DNA from: Scatosoma sp045660225
GTDB lineage: Bacteria > Bacillota > Clostridia > Christensenellales > Borkfalkiaceae
NCBI GenBank assembly: GCA_045660225.1
Contig: JAZRDK010000109.1
Span: forward strand, 1 to 23,934
Reading direction: 5' to 3'
Length of the DNA: 23,934 nt
In this document: positions 6,210 through 12,443 of the stretch, piece by piece
Layout of the letters: every line of letters begins with the position of its first letter
Numbering within the stretch: position 1 is the first letter of the stretch
Notes under the pieces: generated by a model
What the model was told of the DNA's origin: nothing
Database searches by the model: none
What the model saw: the letters and a program-made list of their open reading frames with translations, nothing else
Position numbers and translations under genes: made by a program

Positions 6210-7664
6210 ATGAGCAGAATTGTAAAAGAAGGATTGACGTTCGACGACGTTCTCTTGATTCCGCAGGCATCTAACGTATTGCCCCACGAAGTCGATTTAA
6301 GGACGCAGCTTACGGATAAAATTAAATTGAACCTGCCTCTTATCAGCGCGGCGATGGACACGGTTACGGAAAGCCGTATGGCAATCGCTATGGCGCGTGA
6401 AGGCGGTATCGGTATTATCCACAAGAATATGTCGATTGAAGAACAAGCGGCGCACGTAGACAAAGTAAAACGCAGTGAACACGGCGTTATTACCGACCCC
6501 TTCTTCCTGCATCCTGACAACTTGGTCAAGGACGCAGTCGCGCTTATGGAAAGATATCGTATCAGCGGTGTTCCCATTACGACGATGGAAGGCAAACTCG
6601 TTGGCATTTTGACCAACCGTGACCTTCGCTTTGAAAACAATTTCGAACAGCCTATTTCCAACATTATGACGAAAGAAGGCTTGGTTACCGCGCCCGAAGG
6701 TACTTCGCTTGACGACGCGCAAAAAATTCTTGGCAAACACAGAATTGAAAAATTGCCTATCGTGGACAAGCAAGGCTACTTGAAGGGCTTAATCACGATT
6801 AAGGACATTGAAAAGACGATTCAATACCCCAACTCCGCAAGGGACGAAAACGGCAGACTTTTGGTCGGTGCAGCGGTTTCGACGGCGGCAAACGCCGTGG
6901 ACAGAATTGCCGCGCTCGTTGATGCTCGCGTAGACATCATTGCAATCGACACGGCGCACGGTCACTCGGCAGGGGTTATCAAGAAAGTGGAAGAAATCAG
7001 GGCGAAATTCCCCAACCTTCCTATCATCGCAGGCAACGTAGCAACCGCAGGCGCTACGGAAGCGTTGATTAAAGCGGGTGCGGACGTAGTAAAAGTAGGT
7101 ATCGGCCCTGGCTCGATTTGTACGACGCGTATCGTTGCGGGTATCGGCGTTCCTCAGCTTACCGCGATTATGGATTGCGCGGAAATGGCAGACAAGCTTG
7201 GTAAGAGAGTTATTGCGGACGGCGGTATTAAGTACAGTGGCGACATCGTGAAGGCTTTGGCTGCCGGCGGTAGCGCGGTTATGATTGGCTCGCTTCTTGC
7301 AGGTACGCTTGAAAGCCCTGGCGAAGTAGAATTGTACCAAGGCAGAAGTTATAAAGTATATAGAGGTATGGGCTCGCTTGGCGCTATGGCTGCTGGTAGT
7401 AGCGATAGATATTTCCAAGAAGGCACGAAGAAATTCGTACCCGAAGGCGTTGAAGGCAGAGTGCCTTACCGTGGTTCGGTTGCGGACATCGTATACCAGA
7501 TGAAGGGCGGTTTGCGTTCGGGTATGGGTTACTGTGGTAAGGCGACGATTGACGATTTGCGCGCTAATTCCGAATTTGTTAGAATTACCAACGCAAGCTT
7601 GATTGAAAGCCATCCCCACGACATTTCCATTAGTAAAGAAGCGCCTAACTATACGCAACACTAA
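6210..7664 (+). CDS. guaB: Inosine-5'-monophosphate dehydrogenase
   Basis: Oxidises IMP to XMP with NAD+, the committed step of guanine nucleotide synthesis in the cytoplasm. At 484 aa it has the usual bacterial length. The N-terminus LTFDDVLLIPQAS is typical. A pair of CBS modules occupies about residues 95-215 (MEGKLVGILTNRDLRF; VDKQGYLKGLITIKDIEK). The catalytic loop GIGPGSICTTRIVAGIG carries the nucleophile Cys304, and VIADGGIKYSGDIVKALAAG with MGSLGAM bind the nucleotide phosphate. The flap GGLRSGMGYCG is complete. AAGGAG lies about 9 bases before the ATG. thrH follows after 8 bases and the guaA synthetase after that, so this is the first gene of a GMP operon. Confidence 0.97.
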   Translation: MSRIVKEGLTFDDVLLIPQASNVLPHEVDLRTQLTDKIKLNLPLISAAMDTVTESRMAIAMAREGGIGIIHKNMSIEEQAAHVDKVKRSEHGVITDPFFLHPDNLVKDAVALMERYRISGVPITTMEGKLVGILTNRDLRFENNFEQPISNIMTKEGLVTAPEGTSLDDAQKILGKHRIEKLPIVDKQGYLKGLITIKDIEKTIQYPNSARDENGRLLVGAAVSTAANAVDRIAALVDARVDIIAIDTAHGHSAGVIKKVEEIRAKFPNLPIIAGNVATAGATEALIKAGADVVKVGIGPGSICTTRIVAGIGVPQLTAIMDCAEMADKLGKRVIADGGIKYSGDIVKALAAGGSAVMIGSLLAGTLESPGEVELYQGRSYKVYRGMGSLGAMAAGSSDRYFQEGTKKFVPEGVEGRVPYRGSVADIVYQMKGGLRSGMGYCGKATIDDLRANSEFVRITNASLIESHPHDISISKEAPNYTQH

Positions 7665-7672
7665 TCAAAAAT

Positions 7673-8275
7673 ATGAATATCGTTTGTTTGGATTTAGAAG
7701 GCGTGCTCGTGCCGGAAATTTGGATTGCATTTGCTAAAGCAAGCGGAATTCCTGAACTCACCAAAACAACCAGGGACGAGCCGGACTACGACAAGCTGAT
7801 GAAATGGCGCTTGGGCATTTTGAAAGAACACGGCTTAGGCTTAAACGAAATCCGTGAAATCATCGAAAAAATCGAACCGCTTGAAGGCGCGTGCGCGTTT
7901 TTGGACGAGCTTCGCTCGTTAACGCAAGTGATTATCATCAGCGATACGTTTACGCAATTTGGTATGCCACTTATGAAAAAACTTGGCAATCCGACGCTGT
8001 TTTGCAATACGCTGGAAGTGGCGGAAAACGGCGAGATTACTGGCTTTAAGATGCGCATTGAAAACTCTAAATATACGACGGTGCGCGCGTTGCAGTCCAT
8101 CGGCTACGAAACGATTGCGGCAGGCGACAGTTACAACGATTTAGGGATGATTCGTGCAAGCAAGGCAGGGTTTTTATTCCGCAGTACGGACAAAATTAAG
8201 GCGGACAACCCCGACCTTCCCGCATACGAAAGCTATGACGAATTGTTAACGGCAATTAAAAACGTTATCGTGTAA
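7673..8275 (+). CDS. thrH: HAD-family phosphatase, ThrH type (phosphoserine phosphatase / homoserine phosphotransferase family)
   Basis: A 200-residue HAD hydrolase that closely follows the pattern of Pseudomonas ThrH: N-terminal CLDLEGVLVPEIWIAFA (nucleophile Asp7, Glu9 in place of the usual second Asp), TTRDEPDYDKLMKWR, motif II SDT (90-92), Lys133 and motif IV GDSYND (151-156). Known ThrH dephosphorylates phosphoserine and can pass the phosphate to homoserine. It starts 8 bases after the guaB stop with no ribosome site, which points to translational coupling. Its place between guaB and guaA raises the possibility of a nucleotide-related substrate, but nothing in the sequence proves this. 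Confidence 0.88.
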   Translation: MNIVCLDLEGVLVPEIWIAFAKASGIPELTKTTRDEPDYDKLMKWRLGILKEHGLGLNEIREIIEKIEPLEGACAFLDELRSLTQVIIISDTFTQFGMPLMKKLGNPTLFCNTLEVAENGEITGFKMRIENSKYTTVRALQSIGYETIAAGDSYNDLGMIRASKAGFLFRSTDKIKADNPDLPAYESYDELLTAIKNVIV

Positions 8276-8319
8276 CGTATTCAACAAAGTACATTTTATT
8301 AAAACAGGAGAGAAAATAT

Positions 8320-9300
8320 ATGGCAAATAACGTACGTCCCGAAACGATGGCGCGCATCAACACGAAAGCGCTTGCCGATGCGTTTATTCAGGAACAAGTT
8401 GCGGAAATTCAGGCGCAAGTAGGCGACAAGAAAGTATTGCTTGCATTGTCGGGTGGCGTAGACTCGTCCGTTGTGGCGGCGCTCCTTATTAAGGCAATCG
8501 GCAAACAGCTCGTTTGCGTACACGTTAATCACGGCCTTATGCGTAAGGGCGAAAGCGAACAGGTTATCGAAGTTTTTGAAAAACAGTTGGACGCTAATTT
8601 GATTTACGTTGACGCTACCGAACGTTTCCTTGGGCTTTTGAAAGGTGTGGAAGAACCCGAAAGAAAGCGTAAGATTATCGGTGGCGAATTTATTAAAGTA
8701 TTCGACGAAGAAGCAAGTAAATTGAAGGGCATTTCCTTCTTGGCGCAGGGTACGATTTACCCCGACATCTTGGAAAGCGACGGTGTAAAGGCGCACCACA
8801 ACGTCGGCGGTCTTCCCGAAGATATGCAATTTGAATTGGTTGAACCCTTAAAATTCCTTTACAAGGACGAAGTTCGTATGGTAGGCAGTGCGTTGGGTCT
8901 TCCCGACGATATGGTTTACCGTCAACCGTTCCCCGGTCCTGGTCTTGGCGTTCGCTGTCTTGGCGAAATCACGCGAGAAAGATTAGAAGCCGTACGCGAA
9001 TCGGATGCAATTTTGCGTGAAGAATTTGCGAAGGCTGGTTTGGAAGGCAAGGTTTGGCAGTATTTCACGGCTGTACCTAACTTCCGTTCGGTAGGTGTTA
9101 AAAACGGCGCGCGTACGTACGCGTACCCTGTTATTATCCGCGCGGTGAATACCGTGGACGCGATGACGGCGACGATTGAAGAAATTCCTTACGCCGTACT
9201 TGCTAAAATCACCAACCGTATCACGGAAGAAGTGGCAAACGTAAACCGCGTGCTTTACGATTTGACGCCGAAGCCCTGCGGAACGATTGAGTGGGAATAA
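8320..9300 (+). CDS. guaA: GMP synthase, ATP-pyrophosphatase (synthetase) subunit without glutaminase domain
   Basis: Converts XMP to GMP through an adenyl-XMP intermediate using ammonia. At 326 aa it has only the C-terminal half of a normal bacterial GuaA (about 510-525 aa). The PP-loop SGGVDSS is at residues 44-50. It also has LRKGESEQV-type helices, RKRKIIGGEF, AQGTIYPD, HHNVGGLP, YRQPFPGPGLGVR and the C-terminal GTIEWE. The class I glutamine amidotransferase domain is absent, and no candidate for it lies in the window. AGGAG (8306-8310) fixes the start, and the protein begins about 20 residues before the PP-loop domain, as in archaeal split GuaA-B subunits. The details of the sequence (VGGLP, GLGVR) look bacterial rather than archaeal. 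A strong terminator follows. Confidence 0.95.
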   Translation: MANNVRPETMARINTKALADAFIQEQVAEIQAQVGDKKVLLALSGGVDSSVVAALLIKAIGKQLVCVHVNHGLMRKGESEQVIEVFEKQLDANLIYVDATERFLGLLKGVEEPERKRKIIGGEFIKVFDEEASKLKGISFLAQGTIYPDILESDGVKAHHNVGGLPEDMQFELVEPLKFLYKDEVRMVGSALGLPDDMVYRQPFPGPGLGVRCLGEITRERLEAVRESDAILREEFAKAGLEGKVWQYFTAVPNFRSVGVKNGARTYAYPVIIRAVNTVDAMTATIEEIPYAVLAKITNRITEEVANVNRVLYDLTPKPCGTIEWE

Positions 9301-9310
9301 TAAAGATAGA

Positions 9311-9338
9311 CGACGGAAGAAATTCCGTCGTTTTTTTT
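9311..9338 (+). terminator. Intrinsic terminator of the gua operon
   Basis: CGACGGAA-GAAA-TTCCGTCG, a perfect 8-bp stem with a GNRA-type tetraloop, followed by eight Ts, 10 bases after the guaA stop. Confidence 0.95.
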
Positions 9339-9339
9339 G

Positions 9340-9369
9340 CACGCAATTTTCTTGCGTTTGCATATAGTA
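9340..9369 (+). promoter_or_regulatory. Candidate sporulation (sigma-K/E-like) promoter of the Cys-rich gene
   Basis: GCATATAGTA (9360-9369) fits the mother-cell -10 pattern gCATAnnnTA. CACG at 9340-9343, 16 bases upstream, partly fits the short sigma-K -35 element (mACm). The ATG at 9374 is 5 bases after CATATAGT. This is a consensus match by eye. Confidence 0.45.
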
Positions 9370-9373
9370 TAGT

Positions 9374-9775
9374 ATGAGAGTTATCTCAAATACACAAGAA
9401 GGAATTGAAAATACTATGTGTAATTACGGTTATACGAACACGTGCAACTCTACGTTTACGCAGGCGAACGTTTTGAACGGGAACTCTTGCCTTGGCTACA
9501 ATCAACGGATGTGTCGTGACTGCTGTGGCAACGTGTGGGCAAGGCGCACGAACGGTTGTGGCTGTTGTCAACAGCATACGCCTTGTTGGCAAGAAAACAC
9601 CGATACGTCAAATTGCGGTTTTGGTTTCTTTACCGTCTTCGGTAGGATTGTCGGCGGAAACGTTGCGAATACGACGAACGGTACGGCTACGACGAACGGC
9701 GATGCCTACTACGCTCGTCAATATTACGGTGGTTCGCGTTGCGGTTGCTGCGGTGGTACGGCAAATAACGATTAA
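9374..9775 (+). CDS. Cysteine/glycine/tyrosine-rich small protein, candidate spore coat protein
   Basis: 133 residues, or 119 if translation starts at the ATG at 9416. The part from 9416 is dense in Cys, Gly, Asn, Thr and Tyr: MCNYGYTNTC, CRDCCGNVW, NGCGCCQQHTPCW and CGCCGG near the end, with a less Cys-rich middle NTTNGTATTNGDAYYARQYY. Low complexity with Cys clusters and Tyr/Gly repeats is typical of coat or crust proteins, and a CATAnnnTA box precedes it. The start is undecided. ATG 9374 lies 5 bases after the -10 box and would be leaderless. ATG 9416 has AGAAGGAATT upstream at a rather long distance. The gene is monocistronic, with terminators on both sides. Metal binding is an alternative role. 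Confidence 0.7.
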   Translation: MRVISNTQEGIENTMCNYGYTNTCNSTFTQANVLNGNSCLGYNQRMCRDCCGNVWARRTNGCGCCQQHTPCWQENTDTSNCGFGFFTVFGRIVGGNVANTTNGTATTNGDAYYARQYYGGSRCGCCGGTANND

Positions 9776-9782
9776 AGATGAA

Positions 9783-9818
9783 AAAGCGACGGTTTTTCCG
9801 TCGCTTTCGATTTTTTTT
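9783..9818 (+). terminator. Intrinsic terminator after the Cys-rich gene
   Basis: AAAGCGACGG (9783-9792), a five-T loop, CCGTCGCTTT (9798-9807), then eight Ts at 9811-9818. Confidence 0.9.
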
Positions 9819-9821
9819 GCG

Positions 9822-9850
9822 GTTGAAATACGGCGAAACGGGGAATACTT
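9822..9850 (+). promoter_or_regulatory. Weak candidate sigma-F-like promoter of the YihY-family gene
   Basis: GGGAATACTT (9841-9850) fits the forespore -10 consensus GGNRANANTW. GTTGA at 9822-9826 matches 4 of 5 bases of GYWTA at 14-bp spacing. A sigma-A reading (TTGAAA 9823, AATACT 9844) has a poor 15-bp spacer. The consensus is loose, so a chance match is possible. Confidence 0.25.
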
Positions 9851-9856
9851 GTATAG

Positions 9857-10693
9857 ATGAAAGACGTACGCAACGCTTATCGTTTTGTCAGGGAAAAATA
9901 CACCCTGCTAACCGTGAAAAAATATACGACAATTGCAGGTACTTTGGTGTTCTTCTTAATCATGTCCATCGTGCCGTTTTCCTTTTGGTTGACTTTGCTT
10001 ATCGGACGCTTGCCGATAACGACGGACGAGTTTTTGTCGTTGTCCGTCTTTTCGTCCGTTAAAAACGTCTTGATATACGTGCAGGAAGAAGCAAAAAACG
10101 CGACGGCGGGCGCGTCTGTTTTATTGCTTATAACGACGTTGTATTCGGCAACCAACCTGTTTTACCAAATGCGGAGAAGTGGCGAATTGATTTATGATTA
10201 CCGAGCGCGAAAACAGGGGATACGTATGCGCTTCGGCGCGCTGGTTTTGTTGCTCCTTATTATGGCGACGACGGTGCTGTTTTTGTGCGTGTTTGCGATG
10301 GGCGGTTTCGTGTTTTCTAGACTACTGCCACCCCTATGGGAAACGATTGCCGATTACGTTCTTCTCGTCGGCGTAGCGTTCGTGCTCGTTTTACTTCTCA
10401 ACGCGTATATATGCCCGTACAAAGAGGCTTTGGGTAGTTTCATTGCAGGGACGTTGCTTACGGTAGGGCTTTGGGTTGTTGCGGTGCTTGGGTTTTCCGT
10501 TTATCTAAAAATCGGCAACATCGGACGCTTATACGGCACGCTTTCGGCGGTGATTGTCTTTTTGCTGTGGTTATACGTGTTGATGATTTGCTTTATCGTC
10601 GGCGTCATTTTCAACAGCGAGAAGATTTTGCAAAAGCGAAAAGAAGAACGCAAACGCAAAAAACGGGCGCGCGAAGAAAAATCCGTCGTATAA
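9857..10693 (+). CDS. YihY/BrkB-family integral membrane protein
   Basis: A 278-residue protein with about six membrane helices, in the pattern of the YihY (virulence factor BrkB) family. Helix 1 follows a short basic start (IAGTLVFFLIMSIVPFSFWL); then come the conserved segment SVLLLITTLYSATNLFYQM and paired helices at about residues 125-150, 165-182, 198-215 and 228-248. The C-terminal tail is strongly basic (QKRKEERKRKKRAREEK). The family was once labelled ribonuclease BN, but its molecular role is not settled. There is no ribosome site within 12 bases of the ATG, and the start is 6 bases after a possible -10 element, so the message may be leaderless. A small secreted-protein gene follows after 29 bases. 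Confidence 0.88.
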   Translation: MKDVRNAYRFVREKYTLLTVKKYTTIAGTLVFFLIMSIVPFSFWLTLLIGRLPITTDEFLSLSVFSSVKNVLIYVQEEAKNATAGASVLLLITTLYSATNLFYQMRRSGELIYDYRARKQGIRMRFGALVLLLLIMATTVLFLCVFAMGGFVFSRLLPPLWETIADYVLLVGVAFVLVLLLNAYICPYKEALGSFIAGTLLTVGLWVVAVLGFSVYLKIGNIGRLYGTLSAVIVFLLWLYVLMICFIVGVIFNSEKILQKRKEERKRKKRAREEKSVV

Positions 10694-10717
10694 ATTCGCG
10701 GGGTTTGCGCATACTGT
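10688..10717 (+). promoter_or_regulatory. Candidate sigma-E-like promoter of the gene at 10723
   Basis: GTATAAA (10688-10694, overlapping the YihY stop), 15-bp spacer, CATACTGT (10710-10717; 7 of 8 to CATACANT). The -10 is followed by exactly 5 bases and then the ATG. The spacer ends in GGTTTGCG, close to GGTTTGTG before the yabP -10 box. Confidence 0.45.
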
Positions 10718-10722
10718 CCTAT

Positions 10723-11124
10723 ATGAAGACGACGTTAAAAACCCCGATTTTAGCAGGTGTAGGCGCTTTACTTTTTACCTTTGGCGCGTGGCGGACGCAA
10801 CCTTTATCCGCCGTTACAAAACCGTATTTAGGCACGTACGAGTGCGCACGCGCTTACTATGGCGAAAGAGAAGTACTAGGCAAATTCGAGTATATACGTT
10901 TGGAATTGAAAGACGAAGAAAATTTTATCTTCTATTTTTGTGAAAAGGGCGGAAAACGGCAAGAAGCACGGGGAAAATACCGTTATAATGCGGAAAAAAA
11001 CACCATAACGCTTTCGGATACGGGCGGTGGGTTTAAGCGCGAATTTCCTTTGAAAAACGGCGCAATTTTTATCAGCGCACCGATAATGGGTAAGCTTTTA
11101 CAACTACAATTTAAGCAACCGTAA
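10723..11124 (+). CDS. Small exported or membrane-anchored protein, lipocalin-like strand pattern, function unknown
   Basis: A 133-residue protein with an N-terminal hydrophobic segment (KTPILAGVGALLFTFGAW), then a beta-rich domain: YLGTYECARAYYGEREVLG, FEYIRLELKDEENFIFYFC, GKYRYNAEKNTITLS and LQLQF at the end. This order of strands, with GTYE... and G.Y......ITLS, recalls small lipocalin-like domains, but no named family is claimed. The start at 10723 is chosen because the hydrophobic segment begins there and a CATANNNT box lies 5 bases upstream. No ribosome site is present, and the open frame further upstream is only the out-of-phase overlap with the YihY gene. It ends before a terminator. 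Confidence 0.7.
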   Translation: MKTTLKTPILAGVGALLFTFGAWRTQPLSAVTKPYLGTYECARAYYGEREVLGKFEYIRLELKDEENFIFYFCEKGGKRQEARGKYRYNAEKNTITLSDTGGGFKREFPLKNGAIFISAPIMGKLLQLQFKQP

Positions 11125-11129
11125 AAAAC

Positions 11130-11151
11130 GCAGGTGAAAGCCTGCTTTTTT
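11130..11151 (+). terminator. Intrinsic terminator after the gene at 10723
   Basis: GCAGG-TGAAAG-CCTGC (11130-11145), preceded by six As and followed by six Ts. The stem extends by A-T pairs. Confidence 0.85.
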
Positions 11152-11164
11152 CTTTTATAAAAAA

Positions 11165-11178
11165 CGAACAAATGTTCG
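11165..11178. promoter_or_regulatory. LexA (DinR) box
   Basis: CGAACAAATGTTCG is a perfect palindrome in its half-sites and matches the Gram-positive SOS box CGAAC-N4-GTTCG exactly. It ends 7 bases before the -35 hexamer of the promoter at 11186, where a bound repressor could hinder RNA polymerase. Confidence 0.75.
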
Positions 11179-11185
11179 TAAATGC

Positions 11186-11214
11186 TTGCATTTTCTGAAA
11201 ATACGTGTTATAAT
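11186..11214 (+). promoter_or_regulatory. Sigma-A promoter P1 of the ttcA-like gene, next to the LexA box
   Basis: TTGCAT (11186-11191), 17-bp spacer with TG before the -10, TATAAT (11209-11214). Transcripts would start near 11221 and carry a leader with the possible stem CAAGTTTT/AAAACTTG (11227-11234 with 11252-11259). Confidence 0.75.
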
Positions 11215-11256
11215 AGGCGTAGAAGGCAAGTTTTAGATGGAAAAGGCAAGAAAAAC

Positions 11257-11285
11257 TTGACGAACGGGCGCGGATTTGGTATAAT
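11257..11285 (+). promoter_or_regulatory. Sigma-A promoter P2 of the ttcA-like gene
   Basis: TTGACG (11257-11262), 17-bp spacer, TATAAT (11280-11285). The 11 bases TATAATAGGCG are repeated from P1, 71 bp upstream. P2 lies about 80 bp from the LexA box and may give LexA-independent expression. Confidence 0.8.
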
Positions 11286-11312
11286 AGGCGAAACTTTGTA
11301 AGGGAAAGACGT

Positions 11313-12155
11313 ATGCCTAAGATTTTACAAGACTATCAAAAAATCGAGCGTTCGATAATTACGACCTATCGTAAAACGTTGTGGTCGCCGTTCGTGCTTG
11401 CGGTAAAAAAGTACGCGCTGATACAGGCAGGGGATAAAATCGCCGTTTGTATTTCGGGCGGTAAGGACAGTATGTTGCTTGCCAAATTGATGCAGGAATT
11501 GCATAGGCACAGCGAAGTCCCGTTCGAACTTGTCTTTCTTGTGATGAATCCTGGCTACGACGAGAAACATTTGCGCCAAATTCAGGACAACGCGGAGAAA
11601 TTGCACGTGCCGATTACCGTGTTTGAAAGCGACGTATTTGCGTCCGCGGACGCCGTTTCGTCCGATTCGCCTTGTTATTTATGTGCGCGTATGCGTAGGG
11701 GACATTTATACGCGAAGGCGAAGGAACTTGGTTGCAATAAAATTGCGCTTGGGCATCATAAAAGCGACGTCATTGAAACGACGGTGATGGGGATGTTGTA
11801 CGGCGGACAACTGCAGGGGATGTTGCCAAGGCTTAAAAGCACAAACTTCGACGGTATGGAATTGATTCGTCCGATGTATTGTATTTTAGAACAAGACATT
11901 GTGCGTTGGCAGGAATATAACGATTTGAAATTTATCGCCTGTGCTTGCAAGTTTACGCAAAAGGTAACGGGGGGCGACGAAGATACGTTTTCGGCGCGCC
12001 GTCGTGTAAAAGCCTTGCTTGCCGAATTAAAAAAAGAAAACGAAAACGTAGAAAACAACCTCTTTCAAAGTATTCACAACGTACAACTTGATACGCTCGT
12101 CGAATATAAGCAAGACGGCAAAAAACACTCGTTTTTGGAAAAGTTGGAAGAATAG
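11313..12155 (+). CDS. ttcA: TtcA-family tRNA thiolation enzyme (PP-loop ATPase with iron-sulfur cysteines)
   Basis: TtcA makes 2-thiocytidine in certain tRNAs, using ATP and an iron-sulfur cluster. Seen here in 280 aa: PP-loop ISGGKDS (47-53), CYLCARMRRGHLY with Cys121 and Cys124 (matching the CxxC of TtcA), and GHHKSDVIETTVMGML (147-162). The late cysteines are in FIACACKF (Cys210, Cys212), at the place of the third cluster ligand, though here as CxC rather than CxxC. The family also includes close paralogues with other sulfur-transfer roles, so the exact target is not certain. The start is set by AAGGGA 9 bases upstream. Two sigma-A promoters and a LexA box precede it. yabP follows after 36 bases with its own promoter-like element. 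Confidence 0.82.
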   Translation: MPKILQDYQKIERSIITTYRKTLWSPFVLAVKKYALIQAGDKIAVCISGGKDSMLLAKLMQELHRHSEVPFELVFLVMNPGYDEKHLRQIQDNAEKLHVPITVFESDVFASADAVSSDSPCYLCARMRRGHLYAKAKELGCNKIALGHHKSDVIETTVMGMLYGGQLQGMLPRLKSTNFDGMELIRPMYCILEQDIVRWQEYNDLKFIACACKFTQKVTGGDEDTFSARRRVKALLAELKKENENVENNLFQSIHNVQLDTLVEYKQDGKKHSFLEKLEE

Positions 12156-12156
12156 G

Positions 12157-12187
12157 GCATATATACGGTGGGTTTGTGCATAGGATA
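12157..12187 (+). promoter_or_regulatory. Candidate sigma-E-like sporulation promoter of yabP-yabQ
   Basis: GCATATA (12157-12163; 6 of 7 to KMATATT), 15-bp spacer, CATAGGATA (12179-12187; fits CATANNNTA). The ATG of yabP is 5 bases after CATAGGAT. In Bacillus subtilis yabP and yabQ are transcribed by mother-cell RNA polymerase (sigma-E), which supports this reading. Confidence 0.55.
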
Positions 12188-12191
12188 GACT

Positions 12192-12443
12192 ATGCAGGAA
12201 AATCAACACTCTATTCTAATTGAACAAAGGAAAAAACTGACGGTTGGCGCGGTGGAAAGCGTGGTTTCCTTCTCGGAAGTAAAAATTACCTTGTCGCTAC
12301 TTGGCGGAGAACGCGTCGTTATCATCGGCTCTGATTTGAAAATTGCAGGGTTTTCTAAGGCAAACGGTACGTTTACGGCGGATGGCACGGTGACGGGAAT
12401 CACGTACGGCGGTAAAAGTTTTGCGTCGAAGTTGTTTAAGTAA
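12192..12443 (+). CDS. yabP: Sporulation protein YabP
   Basis: An 83-residue protein of the YabP family, found in endospore formers and expressed in the mother cell. It is nearly all one beta-rich domain with the family pattern: HSILIEQRKKLTVGAVESV, VSFSEVKITLSLLGGERVVI, GSDLKIAGFSKANGTFTADG and TVTGITYG. The usual end is somewhat extended (GKSFASKLFK). There is no ribosome site before the ATG at 12192, and a downstream start would remove conserved residues, so this ATG is kept. yabQ begins on the base right after the stop. Confidence 0.85.
   Translation: MQENQHSILIEQRKKLTVGAVESVVSFSEVKITLSLLGGERVVIIGSDLKIAGFSKANGTFTADGTVTGITYGGKSFASKLFK

Noticed and set aside
10471..10722. Extended N-terminus for the small protein at 10723 (in-frame GTG/ATG-type starts inside the YihY gene)
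   Set aside because: The extra residues overlap YihY in another frame and are Arg-rich shadow sequence. The hydrophobic export segment begins at 10723.
11237..11260. Seven-codon ORF (MEKARKT) in the ttcA leader
   Set aside because: It has no ribosome site at proper distance and is too short to distinguish from chance.
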